Shown here in pieces: positions 22,301-33,300 of a stretch of DNA of 35,642 bases; within the stretch, counting starts at the first letter, position 1, and each line of letters starts with the position of its first letter. The position numbers and the translations under genes were made by a program. The notes below the pieces were generated by a model, which was not told where the DNA came from, ran no database searches, and saw only the letters and a program-made list of their open reading frames with translations. Source of the DNA: Pelargonium cotyledonis (Eukaryota > Streptophyta > Magnoliopsida > Geraniales > Geraniaceae); contig JAYMTA010000187.1 in assembly GCA_036897625.1 (NCBI GenBank), forward strand, positions 1-35,642. The letters run 5' to 3'.

Positions 22301-25300
22301 ATAATCATTGTCATCAGAATAAATAAGTTGATGCAAGTATGAAACATCCTCATGGAACTGCTGCAGCTCAAAGATACCTTTGCGACAAGCAAATTCAACC
22401 AAGGACAGACAATTGTCTAGCTGCCCACTAAAACTATCAACATCTCTAGCTCTGTTTTTGTACCATATCAAAAGTTCATTAACTGATGGCCAGAAAGTTC
22501 CGAGTAATCGCTTGACCATGGGTTCCGTTTTGATCTGGATTCCAATTTCATGATTGTCAGGTAATCTGTTTATATAGTTTACCATCTTCTCACATTCAAC
22601 CCAGTCTTCGTCCCTAACAGCAGTACCTGTAGGAGGAGTCCTCCCAGGAAGAAGCTGTCCATATGTTTGTACTGGAACTGTTTCAGGCACAGCAGCTAAA
22701 ATTTCGAACATGGAAGGTGCTATAGAATAAGGATGACGCTTGAAAAGTAAGTTTAAGGCCCCAATTTTACCACTTTCAGCCAGTGCTATTGCAGCTGCAC
22801 TAATATGAATAACACGAAACTTGCTGTACTCCTGCATAGAAAACCTGCACAGGGCTATATGTCTTTAAGCTCTGAGTCAGTAGAAAAGCAGTTGGAGGAA
22901 TGAAAGTATGAAACTTCATTTAAAGCACACAAGAAGTTGTGACATATATGTCATACCAGAGCCAGATGAACTATCACAAATAATACCTTACTTTAAACAA
23001 ATTTGGTTTCCAACTGAGATGCAGGGAATTTATTTATTTTTTTAATGGGGAAAAAGTTTGTCAAAAATATTTCGTACTGAAAGTTCAAATAGCAATATCA
23101 TCTATCTCCATTATCCTCCTTCCATATGCAAAATTCATCTAGTAACGTTTGTATTAAAAAAAAGTGTGTGAGTCCAGAATTGTCCATTCTTATCCCAGCC
23201 CATTCCCATTCTCAACTTAGTCCATATTTAGTCCCTCCAAAGAGGACCAAAATAGGATTCAAATCCTGAAGTGATTATACACCTTTTCGCAAAAATTATA
23301 AATAATAATAAATAAAAAACCATAAAATGAAACTAACATTCCCATTTTCATTCCTTGTTTCTGATTCCCTTAACAAAATCAAAATACAACCTACGAAATC
23401 AATACAGTTAGGCCCCAAAGCTCTTGATGGCCCAACTACACCATGACAAACGTGAACATAATATTCTTACAAAATGTATACCTCTAGTTTCTGAAGAGTA
23501 TAATACCTGCCCATATTTATCCCAAGATATGTTTCAAGTCTGTCTCTGAATTGCAGTAACTGAAGTCTAGCCATGCGGAAGTCCCAAGTTTGGCTACAGT
23601 CATTATCTTCAAGCTCAGAAAACCTATACTGGTTGGTTAGGCGCAGTCCATATGAAAGCAAAGCCCTCACGGCATCTTCTGATTGTCCAACTTTATCAAC
23701 ACATTCTGAAATTACAAAAACTTGATCCTTTACATTTGACAAAAACATATTTATTTCATTTAGTCCTTGGCCAGAATTCACCCATTGTGCCTTTAGAACT
23801 TCATCTTTATCCAAACCATGACAATTAGCAAAGTCCAAAGCAGCTTGATATTCTTTCTTGCAAATTAAAATATTATACATATCTGAAATAGATCTCTCAG
23901 AAAATGATATCAACCTCCAGCGCAAACTAGAAATGTCATATTGATTAAATCTATCTTCAGTTATCAGCTCTATTTTATTTGAGTCATCTGCTTCCCTATG
24001 ATAAGATGAATTATCCCTCTCCTCAGATAATCTACTTTCTAAAAGAAAAAGATTTCCTTGAATATCCTGCACTCTTTCTAGAACAGGCACAGAATACACA
24101 GGATCACTCTCCTGAATTTTTAAGCCATCAGTGATGTTGACCATCGCAACAATGCCTCTGCGTTTGGCAAGTGTAAGTATATCATCAGTCCACCAAGTAA
24201 AATCCACAATACCACTTAAAACATTTCTTCCTTCACTGGACAAATTATCGGCCAATTGTGGATCACATCTCTCTTTGGAAGCAAAACTTAAAACTGAACA
24301 GCATTCTTTATCCAACTTAAAAATGTACACACATCCAGTCGCATCCAGTGTAGCAATAAATTTGCAATGAGGAGAAATTAGCACTTTAGGATATGCAAGC
24401 TGACCCTTGTAACCTTTCGGTTTAGAATATATGCCCTCAAGCTGAGTAAAGCATAGTTGCTCCACATCTAACATCCCACTTCTACGCCAAAGAGAAAGAT
24501 AACAGGATCCTGGAATAAATAAATAATTATAATACTAAAAAAACATAACTAGGAAAAACAAAATATATGTTTACTAGCTTACAAGTAAGTGGTTAAGTAT
24601 TTATTCATTTCAGAGAAAGGGGTTAAGTATTTATTCATTAAAAAGCATGAAATATGGAAGTGACAGAACTTTACACTCAACCCAAAATGCAAGCTCATGT
24701 TATCCATAGTAGTTTAAGACCCGTGGTAAAATTGCCATAATTAAAAGGATGTAATGAAAAACACAGTATTATCTGAGAACCATAAGTGGATTTAAATCTT
24801 TTCCCATACCCACTTTAGTTAAAATTGTCTTGAACAGAAGAAAAACAATGATCAAATGTCATCTTATATCCCACTCCCTAGTCTTTGCTATCTCTAACAA
24901 GTAGGTCGGACTAATTGACCCTTTGGTTCCAATCTAATATCTTAAGTCAAGCACAGTATCCAATAATATTTGAAATTGTGATTGTTTGAACGAAAATTTT
25001 AAAACTCACTTAAAACCAGTAAGAGTGAATAGTAAGAAGAAAAACACACAAAAACCATACCAGAGTTCTCACTGGAAGTAAGTGAGGCGTTGATGGAGCT
25101 ACTAACAACAGCAAGCAAAGAACGTTCTGATTGGTAGTCAAAGCAGAAAATGTTGTTAGGGAGAGGCCTTGTCAGAGTTAAGACAATATTGGAGAGTCCT
25201 GTGGTGGAATTAGAGGTGCTTGGATTCTGACTGATTTCAGCATGTTGAAGGGAGCCATCTGAGGTCACAACAATGAAACTACACCTGGAAACCACTCCAT

Positions 25301-26996
25301 CATCTTAAATAGGTGGCCAACTTCTATTAATTTTTAGTCTAGCTAAGTAGGAATGCAACTATGCAACTTGGTTTATCCAAGGAATCAAGAGCCAAGATTG
25401 AATTTTAAACTTGATTCTTTGTTAGTGGATAATCCAAGCTGCCCCTACCATTTATTAATAGCTTTACATTTCTTAAAGAGGTTGCAGACATCAAGGAGAG
25501 AGAGAAAAAGGAAGAAGGAGAAAAACACTTACAAGATAGGTTTTTGTTTATCAGAATCATCCTGTGCAATCAGGCCAATTACTGGTAATGGAACCTTCAA
25601 ATGCCTTCTTGAAATTCTTCTCAACTCTTCACCATTTGCTTTGATGAAATAGAGTGTGTCAGCGTCATCAACAACTCCAAGAACATCATGAGATTCTGAC
25701 CAAGTTCCAGTACTAAATGTAACATCACTGCTACCTAATGCGTGTAGAAAATAATAAGAATTATTGTAATGCTGAGACACTTGTAAAAATGACACATACG
25801 AAGTTAAATGTTTGAATACGACATTAAACATATTTGCTTATCAATACAGGTGAATAAAAAAAGGTAAATATGCAGTGTGATAGCTGGGACCATGTAAATC
25901 ATACTGGTAAAGATGCCAAATGCCTCCTGGTAGTTATCCTCCTTCCGTAAAAAGGTTATTTGATTTCCAGAAGCGACAGCCAAACGCTCACCACTCCGGG
26001 AGATGAATAATGATATGCATTTCTTCAGCTTTTTCAGATGCCTATAATCAATCCATCTCTCTCTAAATTGACTAACACCTTCATCAAATTGAGAGAAAAA
26101 TGGGAATCAGCACGTCATGACTTTTCAAAACCAATCCATTTCAGATAGAGCTAAGTTTTGGCGCTTCCTCTGAGTTATGTTAGATAAAATTAAATAAAAC
26201 AGAGGTAAGTCCGTAATTGACTACTGATTGGCGGGAAAATCATATTATCTTCTTATAATCAGCAAACACACAAGAAATGGTGTCAATTCACACTAAAACT
26301 TAACAAAGAGTTCGACAACTTAAGCTCGCATTATTAGCTCCCCAAATACTTGAATTTTCTCATGTACAGGTGGTGTTTTTAAATGGAAAACCTGATGGGG
26401 AGCAGCTATACCTGATTCTAGTAACTAATTACAAGGACACCATTTAAAAACACCACTTTCGTATTCCTACCTATAACACGAAAGTATACTTGGAGACATT
26501 TAAATTTGATATGAAGACTTCAATTCCTGTTACACCATGAGTCTAATTGGGTTTAAGGAAATTAAAGTTTAGTTCCAATCACAAGGCTCCATTCTCATGA
26601 AAGATAAGCATAATCAATCACTATCAAATCTAAGAATTCAAAGTTCGAGCACACCTCCATTGAGAGTATATAACAATAAAATTTTCAATTTTCAATAAAA
26701 CCCCATAATTTACCATCAAATCGATTGCTATTTACAACTGATAGCTAACAAAATTGGAAATGAGTAACCGCAATGCACCTGGAACTGAAAGCAATGATAT
26801 AAAACTCCCTCCTTGAGCGCGTTCCTTGGCCTGAACCAATCAAAAATCATACAAATCAATGTAAAAAAACCTACAAAATTTAGAAAATACGAATTTTTTT
26901 TAATCATTAGACCTGTTGCGGAGGGTAATTGGAAAGGTAAGGCCTGGAAGCGTGAAAACTTGTCTCGTAGAGCACTCGTGTCACCGATTCCTCCAT
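16315..26996 (-). CDS. MIP2: MIP2 / NBAS-Sec39 family ER tethering protein, with in-frame TAG
   Basis: Twelve exons: 26996-26913, 26830-26779, 26078-25905, 25734-25533, 25284-25061, 24509-23507, 22844-21874, 21753-21665, 21205-20846, 20645-19433, 19275-19010 and 18924-16315. Together they give 2388 codons, matching the roughly 2,400-residue plant MIP2. The N-terminal part (about 60-400) is beta-propeller-like (ISLFISRSGERLAVASG, CSFIVVTSDGSLQH). The middle is the helical Sec39 region with GRIGALNL-like words (here SGKIGALNLLFKRHPYS) and DWVECEKMV. Yeast Dsl1/animal NRZ relatives tether Golgi-derived vesicles at the ER; Arabidopsis MIP2 works with MAG2 in seed storage protein export. One in-frame TAG at 17223-17221 (codon 2086) interrupts exon 12; conserved sequence continues in the same frame for 301 codons to the stop at 16315. 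All phases agree. Exon 8 uses the acceptor at 21754, because the acceptor before 21779 would create a stop. Confidence 0.93.
17221..17223 (-). other. In-frame TAG inside MIP2 exon 12
   Basis: The minus strand reads LFVIGRRD, TAG, then EASPKASSSS without any frame change. The downstream part includes NNWGNDDWDEGWDS, an acidic tryptophan-rich motif I recall from the plant MIP2 C-terminal region, then HPLHACW and KFMHTNASLRLIN. A CAG-to-TAG change would explain it with one base. A truncated product would be 2085 residues. Confidence 0.9.
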
Positions 26997-27272
26997 AATT
27001 TACAGCTCAATATTGTGAATCCCACAAGATCCCGAACCCTAAACCTCGAATCTGTGAGCAAAATACACAGATTTTCTTTGTCACCGTACGCGAAAACAGG
27101 AAGAGCAGAAGCAAATTGAGAACAAATTGAATCTGAAAACCACAAATTCATGAAAATTACTTGAAGCCACTGATTGTTTTCTCTCTGTTACTGGTTCTAA
27201 ACTAGAAGAAGACTGAACTGAAGAAGAGAGAGAGGACCAAAACAGCGTCGTTTTGCATCTGTATTTATTGGC

Positions 27273-27380
27273 TGGGCTCTGTGGGCTTTTTTTAGCCCAA
27301 CAAATATCGGGCCGATATATTGGGCCTTCGCATATGCCTCGTGGCCCAATTTCGCCTATCCCTAGTACTGGTCTGGCCCA
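27273..27380 (-). promoter_or_regulatory. Cluster of site II (TGGGCY) elements, MIP2 promoter
   Basis: TGGGCT at 27273-27278 and 27282-27287, AGCCCA at 27294-27299, TGGGCC at 27321-27326, and GGCCCA at 27343-27348 and 27375-27380: six copies in 108 bases, about 280-380 bases upstream of the MIP2 ATG. Site II elements bind TCP factors and mark constitutively expressed, growth-linked plant genes, which fits a membrane-traffic housekeeping gene. Confidence 0.6.
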
Positions 27381-28983
27381 GTAGTACTAGGCTCGGACCA
27401 ACAAAAAGTGGTGTGATATATGCTTGTGTTTGGGCGTAGCCCATTTAGTCTCGAAGATCGAATGAGGATTGGCTCGGTTCTAGCTCGCGATCTATTTGAC
27501 TTGCAAAATAAGTCGTAGACTATCACTAGTTGGGCGATAGTATTGGTTTCAAGTCGACAAAAAGTGACAATAATCATATTTGCATTTTCTCGCTCAATTC
27601 GTTGGTCCATTTGTCAGCTATTAAGAAAAGGCAAAGGTAGCATTGATTTATATAAACCAATTACTTGGGTCGGGTGTGCCAGATTTGAAAATTCTTAATT
27701 TGAGATGTAATGATAGAGAAACAATATAGGAACTTGGTTTGTAGTATAGTGTTGACCTAACAATCAATCAATCATCTCCAAATTATGCATAGTGGGAACC
27801 TTTTGTATGCAATTGCATGAGAACATGATTTTTTCTTCATTTGTGGATCATCAAAAAGGTTGACATTCTCCAAGCATATGTGATTGAATTGAAACCATAA
27901 AACATCAATTATTGACATTCTTGTGCATGTGGGAGAACCAATGATCTTATGCACAAGATCTTATCAAACTTTCAAAATCATATCTTCTAGCGTTCAATGG
28001 AGTTTTAAGTAAATATTAAAAAAACTATTACTTTCAATAAGAGCTGTATTATGTAGCCGAAGAAGTCACGAGATCAAATAACATCAAACGCCACTATCAT
28101 TGCAGAAATCCTTCATTCTTTTGTGATAGGCGACGAATTTCTCTGTTTCGTGGATCTTCATCACAAATCAACAGATTTTCTTGTCTGTTGCGCAAGAATC
28201 TCGTATACCAATAGTCTCTTTACTATTGTACAATATCCTAATAGTCCAACACAACCAAATTAAAGGCAAAAGCTCCCTCAAAGATACTGTTTGATTTGAA
28301 TAAAAAATAATGTGTATTCTGTTTCTAGAACTAGAGATCGACATTGATCAAGACATGTAACATGTGCATGAAAAACTCAACAATATTTCCAAATCTCTTC
28401 ATATCTTCAAAGAATCCAAAGACCCTTTTCTACACTAAAATTAACAAATATTTATATGGTCTACTCTTGACCCTAGGATCTACCTTTTCCAAAAACATAC
28501 TGGTTTAGTGCTGAATTTAGTATCTAATGGTGTCTTACAAAGATTTTCTTTGCAACATAAACAATGGTTAATGATCTTATCTTAAACTTTACAACATATT
28601 TTAATGCTAAGTGCTTTGTCTCTAGACCATGTTTTCTTGCAAAAACAGTACTGTTCTACATTGGAAACCAATCAATGTGTGTGTGTGTAAATATTTGCAT
28701 GATTCTTTGTCTTGTACTAGGGATTTTAAGACCAAAACCTAAGAAAAACAAGAATAAAGGTCTAGATATAGATAAATATTTTGCATAATTTCTCGGATTT
28801 GTTTAGGGTTAGTGACTTGGTCAAGAACCGTGACATGTACACTTCTACGACACTCGCGACGTGCTATGGCAAGTCCACAGTCATGTAGTTAGTTACGTAT
28901 GTACGTATAAATTGTATGAGTTGCATATATGATATAATGGTGGAAATGAAATCATATTAACAATAATGAAACAAGGGATGAGC

Positions 28984-29190
28984 CGCAGTAGGCAATGGCT
29001 CACCCAACTTAATACATAATAGAAATCAATATTTTGTTCAGCAACGAGTGGTCTCATCACACACACACACACACGCGCACACACACACGCACACACACAC
29101 GCAGTAGGCAATGGCTCACCCAACTTAATACATAATAGAAGTCAATATTTTGTTCAGCAACGAGTGGCCTCATCACACACACACACACAC
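28984..29190 (+). repeat. Two-copy duplication ending in CA microsatellites
   Basis: GCAGTAGGCAATGGCTCACC begins at 28985 and again at 29101 (period 116). Each copy runs to CAACGAGTGG(T/C)CTCATCA and ends in a (CA)n tract, interrupted by CG steps in the first copy (29057-29100) and pure in the second (about 29173-29193). Only two mismatches are visible across about 80 bases, so the duplication is recent. Confidence 0.85.
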
Positions 29191-29210
29191 ACAGCTTGAA
29201 CAAGGAACCA

Positions 29211-29385
29211 ATAGTGTTCAGGAAAAAGACTTTGCCTCTTAACCCTAGTTTAGAGATTTTGGCACCTTACCGCAGTGGCTTCTTACACCACCACCATAGT
29301 GTTCAGGAAAAAGACTTTGCCTCTTAACCCTAGTTTAGAGATTTTGGCACCTTACCGCAGTGGTCTCTTACACCATCACCACCAA
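29211..29385 (+). repeat. Two-copy 85-bp tandem duplication
   Basis: ATAGTGTTCAGGAAAAAGAC starts at 29211 and again at 29296. The copies stay almost identical through CTCTTAACCCTAGTTTAGAG and CACCTTACCGCAGTGG to the TTACACCA(C/T)CACCA segment. It adjoins the 116-bp duplication but has an unrelated unit. The near-identity indicates a recent event. Confidence 0.85.
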
Positions 29386-30367
29386 GAATGTGTTGAGCGG
29401 GGTCATCACGCATATTAAACATGTCTGGCTCTGCTACTGCATGTATAAAACGATGTTGACGTTTTAGTAATAAAGTTCCCTACTAAAATAATGGTGCCAC
29501 CTTTTAGTATTTATAGGGAAGAGGGTTTGGGATTTTAGGACATTTAAACTTGTCCAAAACAAGTCCTTTTTACGAGGAAGTAGACATGGTGTGGTATTGG
29601 TTTGGCTCATCTTTTTCCGCCAAAAGCTCCATATGGGATTATAGATTGATGAGCCGAATCAATATCACTCTTGTATGCTTCTTTTCTAAGCATATCTTTG
29701 GAATATGAAGAGGCAAAGAGCTATTATTTGAGATGTGTAAGCATTTTAACTATTACTTTCAAGTTTAAATCTGCGTTACAGAACAATAGACAAGTAGATT
29801 TTTGCTAAAAACTTAATTTTGTTTCGCATATCGCAAATTGCGGGTAAAATATTTGTTGTTACATGCATTTTATTCAATTGACTGTATTTTTTGTTGTTTC
29901 ATGCGCTTTTGTATCTTTGTAAATGAATGTATTTTTTTTATTTCATGCACTTTTGTATCTTTGTAGTGGGAGATAATTTGGATCTGAACCCACATGCACC
30001 GACACCCGACCTTATTTTTTCCTGACTATAACCCGATCCAACCAACTTTCGGTGGCTCAACAACCCGAACACGGCCCGAAACCCGATTTTTAAGCTCTAT
30101 CACAAACCTCTGTGTACTTTTTTCTTGTGTTCCATTTAACTAAGTATTTGATCATTTCAGTTACATATGAACAAAACCTTCAACAAAGGCTCAAAAAGCT
30201 TCAAACACAAATTTCCAAATTATATCACATATATAATATTTTTCAGACATTATTCATGAACCAATTCCCAACCCTTAATATTACCAAACCCCCAATAAAA
30301 AACAATCTAAAAAGAAAAAAGAAAAAAAAACTATTTACACCAACATGAACTGTCACTGTCATTGTCT

Positions 30368-33300
30368 CTATTCATAAACTGGACAATCCTTAGTAACAAC
30401 ACCTCTTGCAGTGGGACAAGCTGCCAATGAACATCCTTCAACATCATTTCCCCACCATTTCACACCAATATTCTTCGATTGAAGCGTAAAGAACAGCAAG
30501 ATTGTCATAAATGCTGTCCCCGCGTCGAGTCCACCTGAAAGAACATAGTTGTACCTGTTCCACCACTCGGGCCTGTACCTGAAAACAACGAAGCCCGACA
30601 AGAACCCGAGAATGATCCAGCTCGTGAAGTTCACTGCACTCGCGGGAGGCATTATTGCTGTGGCGCCTAGCAGCACGGGCATGTGGATCAGGCGGATCCA
30701 GTTATGTCCCGGTAAGGACTTGTGCGCGAGCCAGACCAGAAGGGGAGCAATGGCGCCTCCTAGGAAGAACCAGTTCACGTTGTTGTACTCGCCAAGGTAC
30801 CCGAACATTCTGCGAGGACCCACGAGGCCCCAAATGACTGAGGCATCGAAGAAGACGTGGTCCATTGGGCATGTCCAAGGGCTGTCCTCGGGTAATAGGT
30901 CAGTGTCACAGATGTTGGGGACGGCCCCCATCATCCACCAGGCAGATATAGTGTACACGAGCGAGGCTAGTAGGGTTCCAACAACCTGCAACATTTTGTT
31001 GTTTTAGTTATTTTAATTTGTGTTACAGCTATAATTGCACGTGTACACGAGCGTTGCAACAATCTGCAAAGCGACGAGTTGTTTGAGGTTGTGATGTTAC
31101 GAGCTATGTTGTCAGTGTTCCAACAAAGTCGAAAGCTGTACGTACTAGTCTAGTTTGTGATGTTACGAGCTATGTTCTCAGTGTTCCAACAACGTGCAAA
31201 GCTAGCTATACGTACTATTTTAGTTAGTGATGTCACGAGCTATGTTCTCAGTGTTCCAACAACGTCCAAAGCTACACGTACTGTTTTAGTTTGTGATGCT
31301 ACGAGCTATGTTTTCAGTGTTCCAACAACGTGCAAAGCTATATTGTTTAAGCTTTTGATGTTACAAGCTATGTTCTTAATTAGTATTCTAACAACGTGCA
31401 AAGCTAAATTGTTTTGGTTTTTTATGTTGCGAGTAATCTTTGTGTTCCAACAACATGCAAAGCTATGTAATGCTATGTATGATTCATCGAAAAGCTATCT
31501 ATACACGTAGAAAGTTAAGATACGAGCAGGACGAACCTGAGCCATGAACATGAGTCTCGGCGGGATCTTCATGTAATGACCAAGCTTAAAATCGGCAAGA
31601 AAGGTCAAGCCTTGAATCATGCTTATGTATCCGTACACCTTGAAGCACATATTAGCAACGGGTCACTCTGGATACATATACCCGATAATGTATTCTGTAA
31701 TGATATTCAATCCCGGCGTCTGTTCAAAAAAACACAATCTCATCACAAAACATCATTAAAAACATCAAAACTTACAATACCATTAGAGGATTAGTAAGAA
31801 GTTGGCAAGTTCTTGAAGCTATTATGTTTGCAAACAAAAAGACTATGCATTTTCTGTTGAAAAGACTATAACACCCTTAATTCTTGGGTGTAGATTACTT
31901 AAATTAAAGTAAAAGGTAAATAGTTGACCGTTAGAACATCATAAACGGATAACTTAGAGAACTAACTCAGCTGAAAGCATACCTGATTGGTCGTTGCACT
32001 GATGATACCTATCGGGAGAGTGAAAAAGACGGCTATGCCACAAGCTAGCAACACGCCCCACCAAGGCAACTGAATCGACTCTTTATAGTACTCGCACGTA
32101 AAAAGTATAGCTGCAACGTTGGTTACGAGAATGACAAGGAACCACCATGTGGGTACCGATTTATAATTTCGCATAAGTCTCGAGTGTATATCGATCTTAC
32201 TCTTCCCTCCGAAGGCTCTCCGGCTTTGCTTCCATATGTCACTGCACATTGCGAGCGAAAATGGGAGAAAATGAAATGTTGCCAGCACAACAAAAGAAAG
32301 TATTATTTCTGTCCAAAAATAAGTATCTAATTTTATATATATAGTTTAAAAATTAAAAATTGAAATCAGTATGGACTGAAGACCGGACCAAATCCATAAA
32401 TATGGGTCGGTCCCAGTCTTCTTGAGTCCATTTTTTCAACCAACACACTTATTTTAGAACGGGTATTTCAAACTCTGAGATCGTCGTTACGTACCTTCCA
32501 TTGAAGAGAATAACATGAACGATCATAGCTGAAAGCGTGGCGAATCCAAGGCCATAAGTCATGGCGAAGAATGTACTAAGATGTATAGGCCCTTTCTCCG
32601 CGTAAACGGTCCTATCGAGTTGAAAACGCTCGTCTATGATGCTCAAAATGTCATATTTCGAGCCATTTGCCATAAAAATGCTGTTGGAATATATCGGAAA
32701 AGTCTTGGCATTGTAGACATCAAACCAGTACGTGATAGGCGTCATCACGTACATAATGAGGCCAAACCCGACAGCTACATTCGCAGTTGCGAACCAAGGA
32801 CTCGCCAATGGAGACCCGAGGTATGAAGAGACTGTAGCCCAATCTATCCCGATTGTGCCTATCCCGAGCCCTTGCAAGCCGGAGCCTAGCTGATGGGCTA
32901 GGACGGATTTTGGAGCAATCCAGCATACCCAAGCTAAGGATGTTAACATGGCAAAGAGGTACCCAGGGATTATGTAGTAGGCGAAGCTCGAGATCAGGAC
33001 TACGAGGAAGAATTGGGTCCGGCTCAACCCGCCTTTAGGCCTCTTCGCCTTGTCGTGTAGGGCTCTGCATTGTGATTTATACATATTAGTTCAGAAAAGT
33101 TGAAAATGCCGTAACTAGAGTTGGCATTTCGTGTCTTTAAAAACACGCACAACACACATACTTAAATTATAATGGTAAATTAACACCACTCGTTTAAAAA
33201 CGTGTCCTATTCGTGTTTGCTTAGAAAGCACACAGTCAACCTTCAACACAAACGCGAACGAGGCATGCAGGCACGACTGATCATAACAATCTACTAAAAT

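Larger units (their letters stand above)
26997..30367. other. Intergenic region between MIP2 5' end and OPT 3' end
   Basis: A 3.4-kb gap. 26997-27250 is MIP2 leader/promoter DNA, with a site II cluster upstream of it. 27451-28975 is AT-rich with no gene or repeat that I recognise. 28984-29385 holds two tandem duplications and CA repeats. 29980-30090 holds ACCCGA-type words (CACCCGACC, AACCCGAACACGG, CCCGAAACCCGAT) like those at 8169-8510. No convincing coding sequence is present. Confidence 0.55.

Noticed and set aside
28893-29123. Cys/Val-rich minus-strand frame over the CA tract
   Set aside because: Product of translating a CA microsatellite, not a gene.
30549-31007. Long plus-strand open frame opposite the OPT last exon
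   Set aside because: It lies antisense to a strongly conserved OPT exon and shows no family features; it is a shadow frame.
31157-31510. 117-residue open frame with repeated peptide
   Set aside because: It is the translated 66-bp intron minisatellite; the repetition comes from the DNA array and there is no sign of selection on protein.
31663-31665. Selenocysteine or RNA-edited codon as an explanation of the OPT TGA
   Set aside because: Land-plant nuclear genes do not use selenocysteine, and U-to-C editing is known from organelle transcripts, not nuclear ones; a point mutation is simpler.
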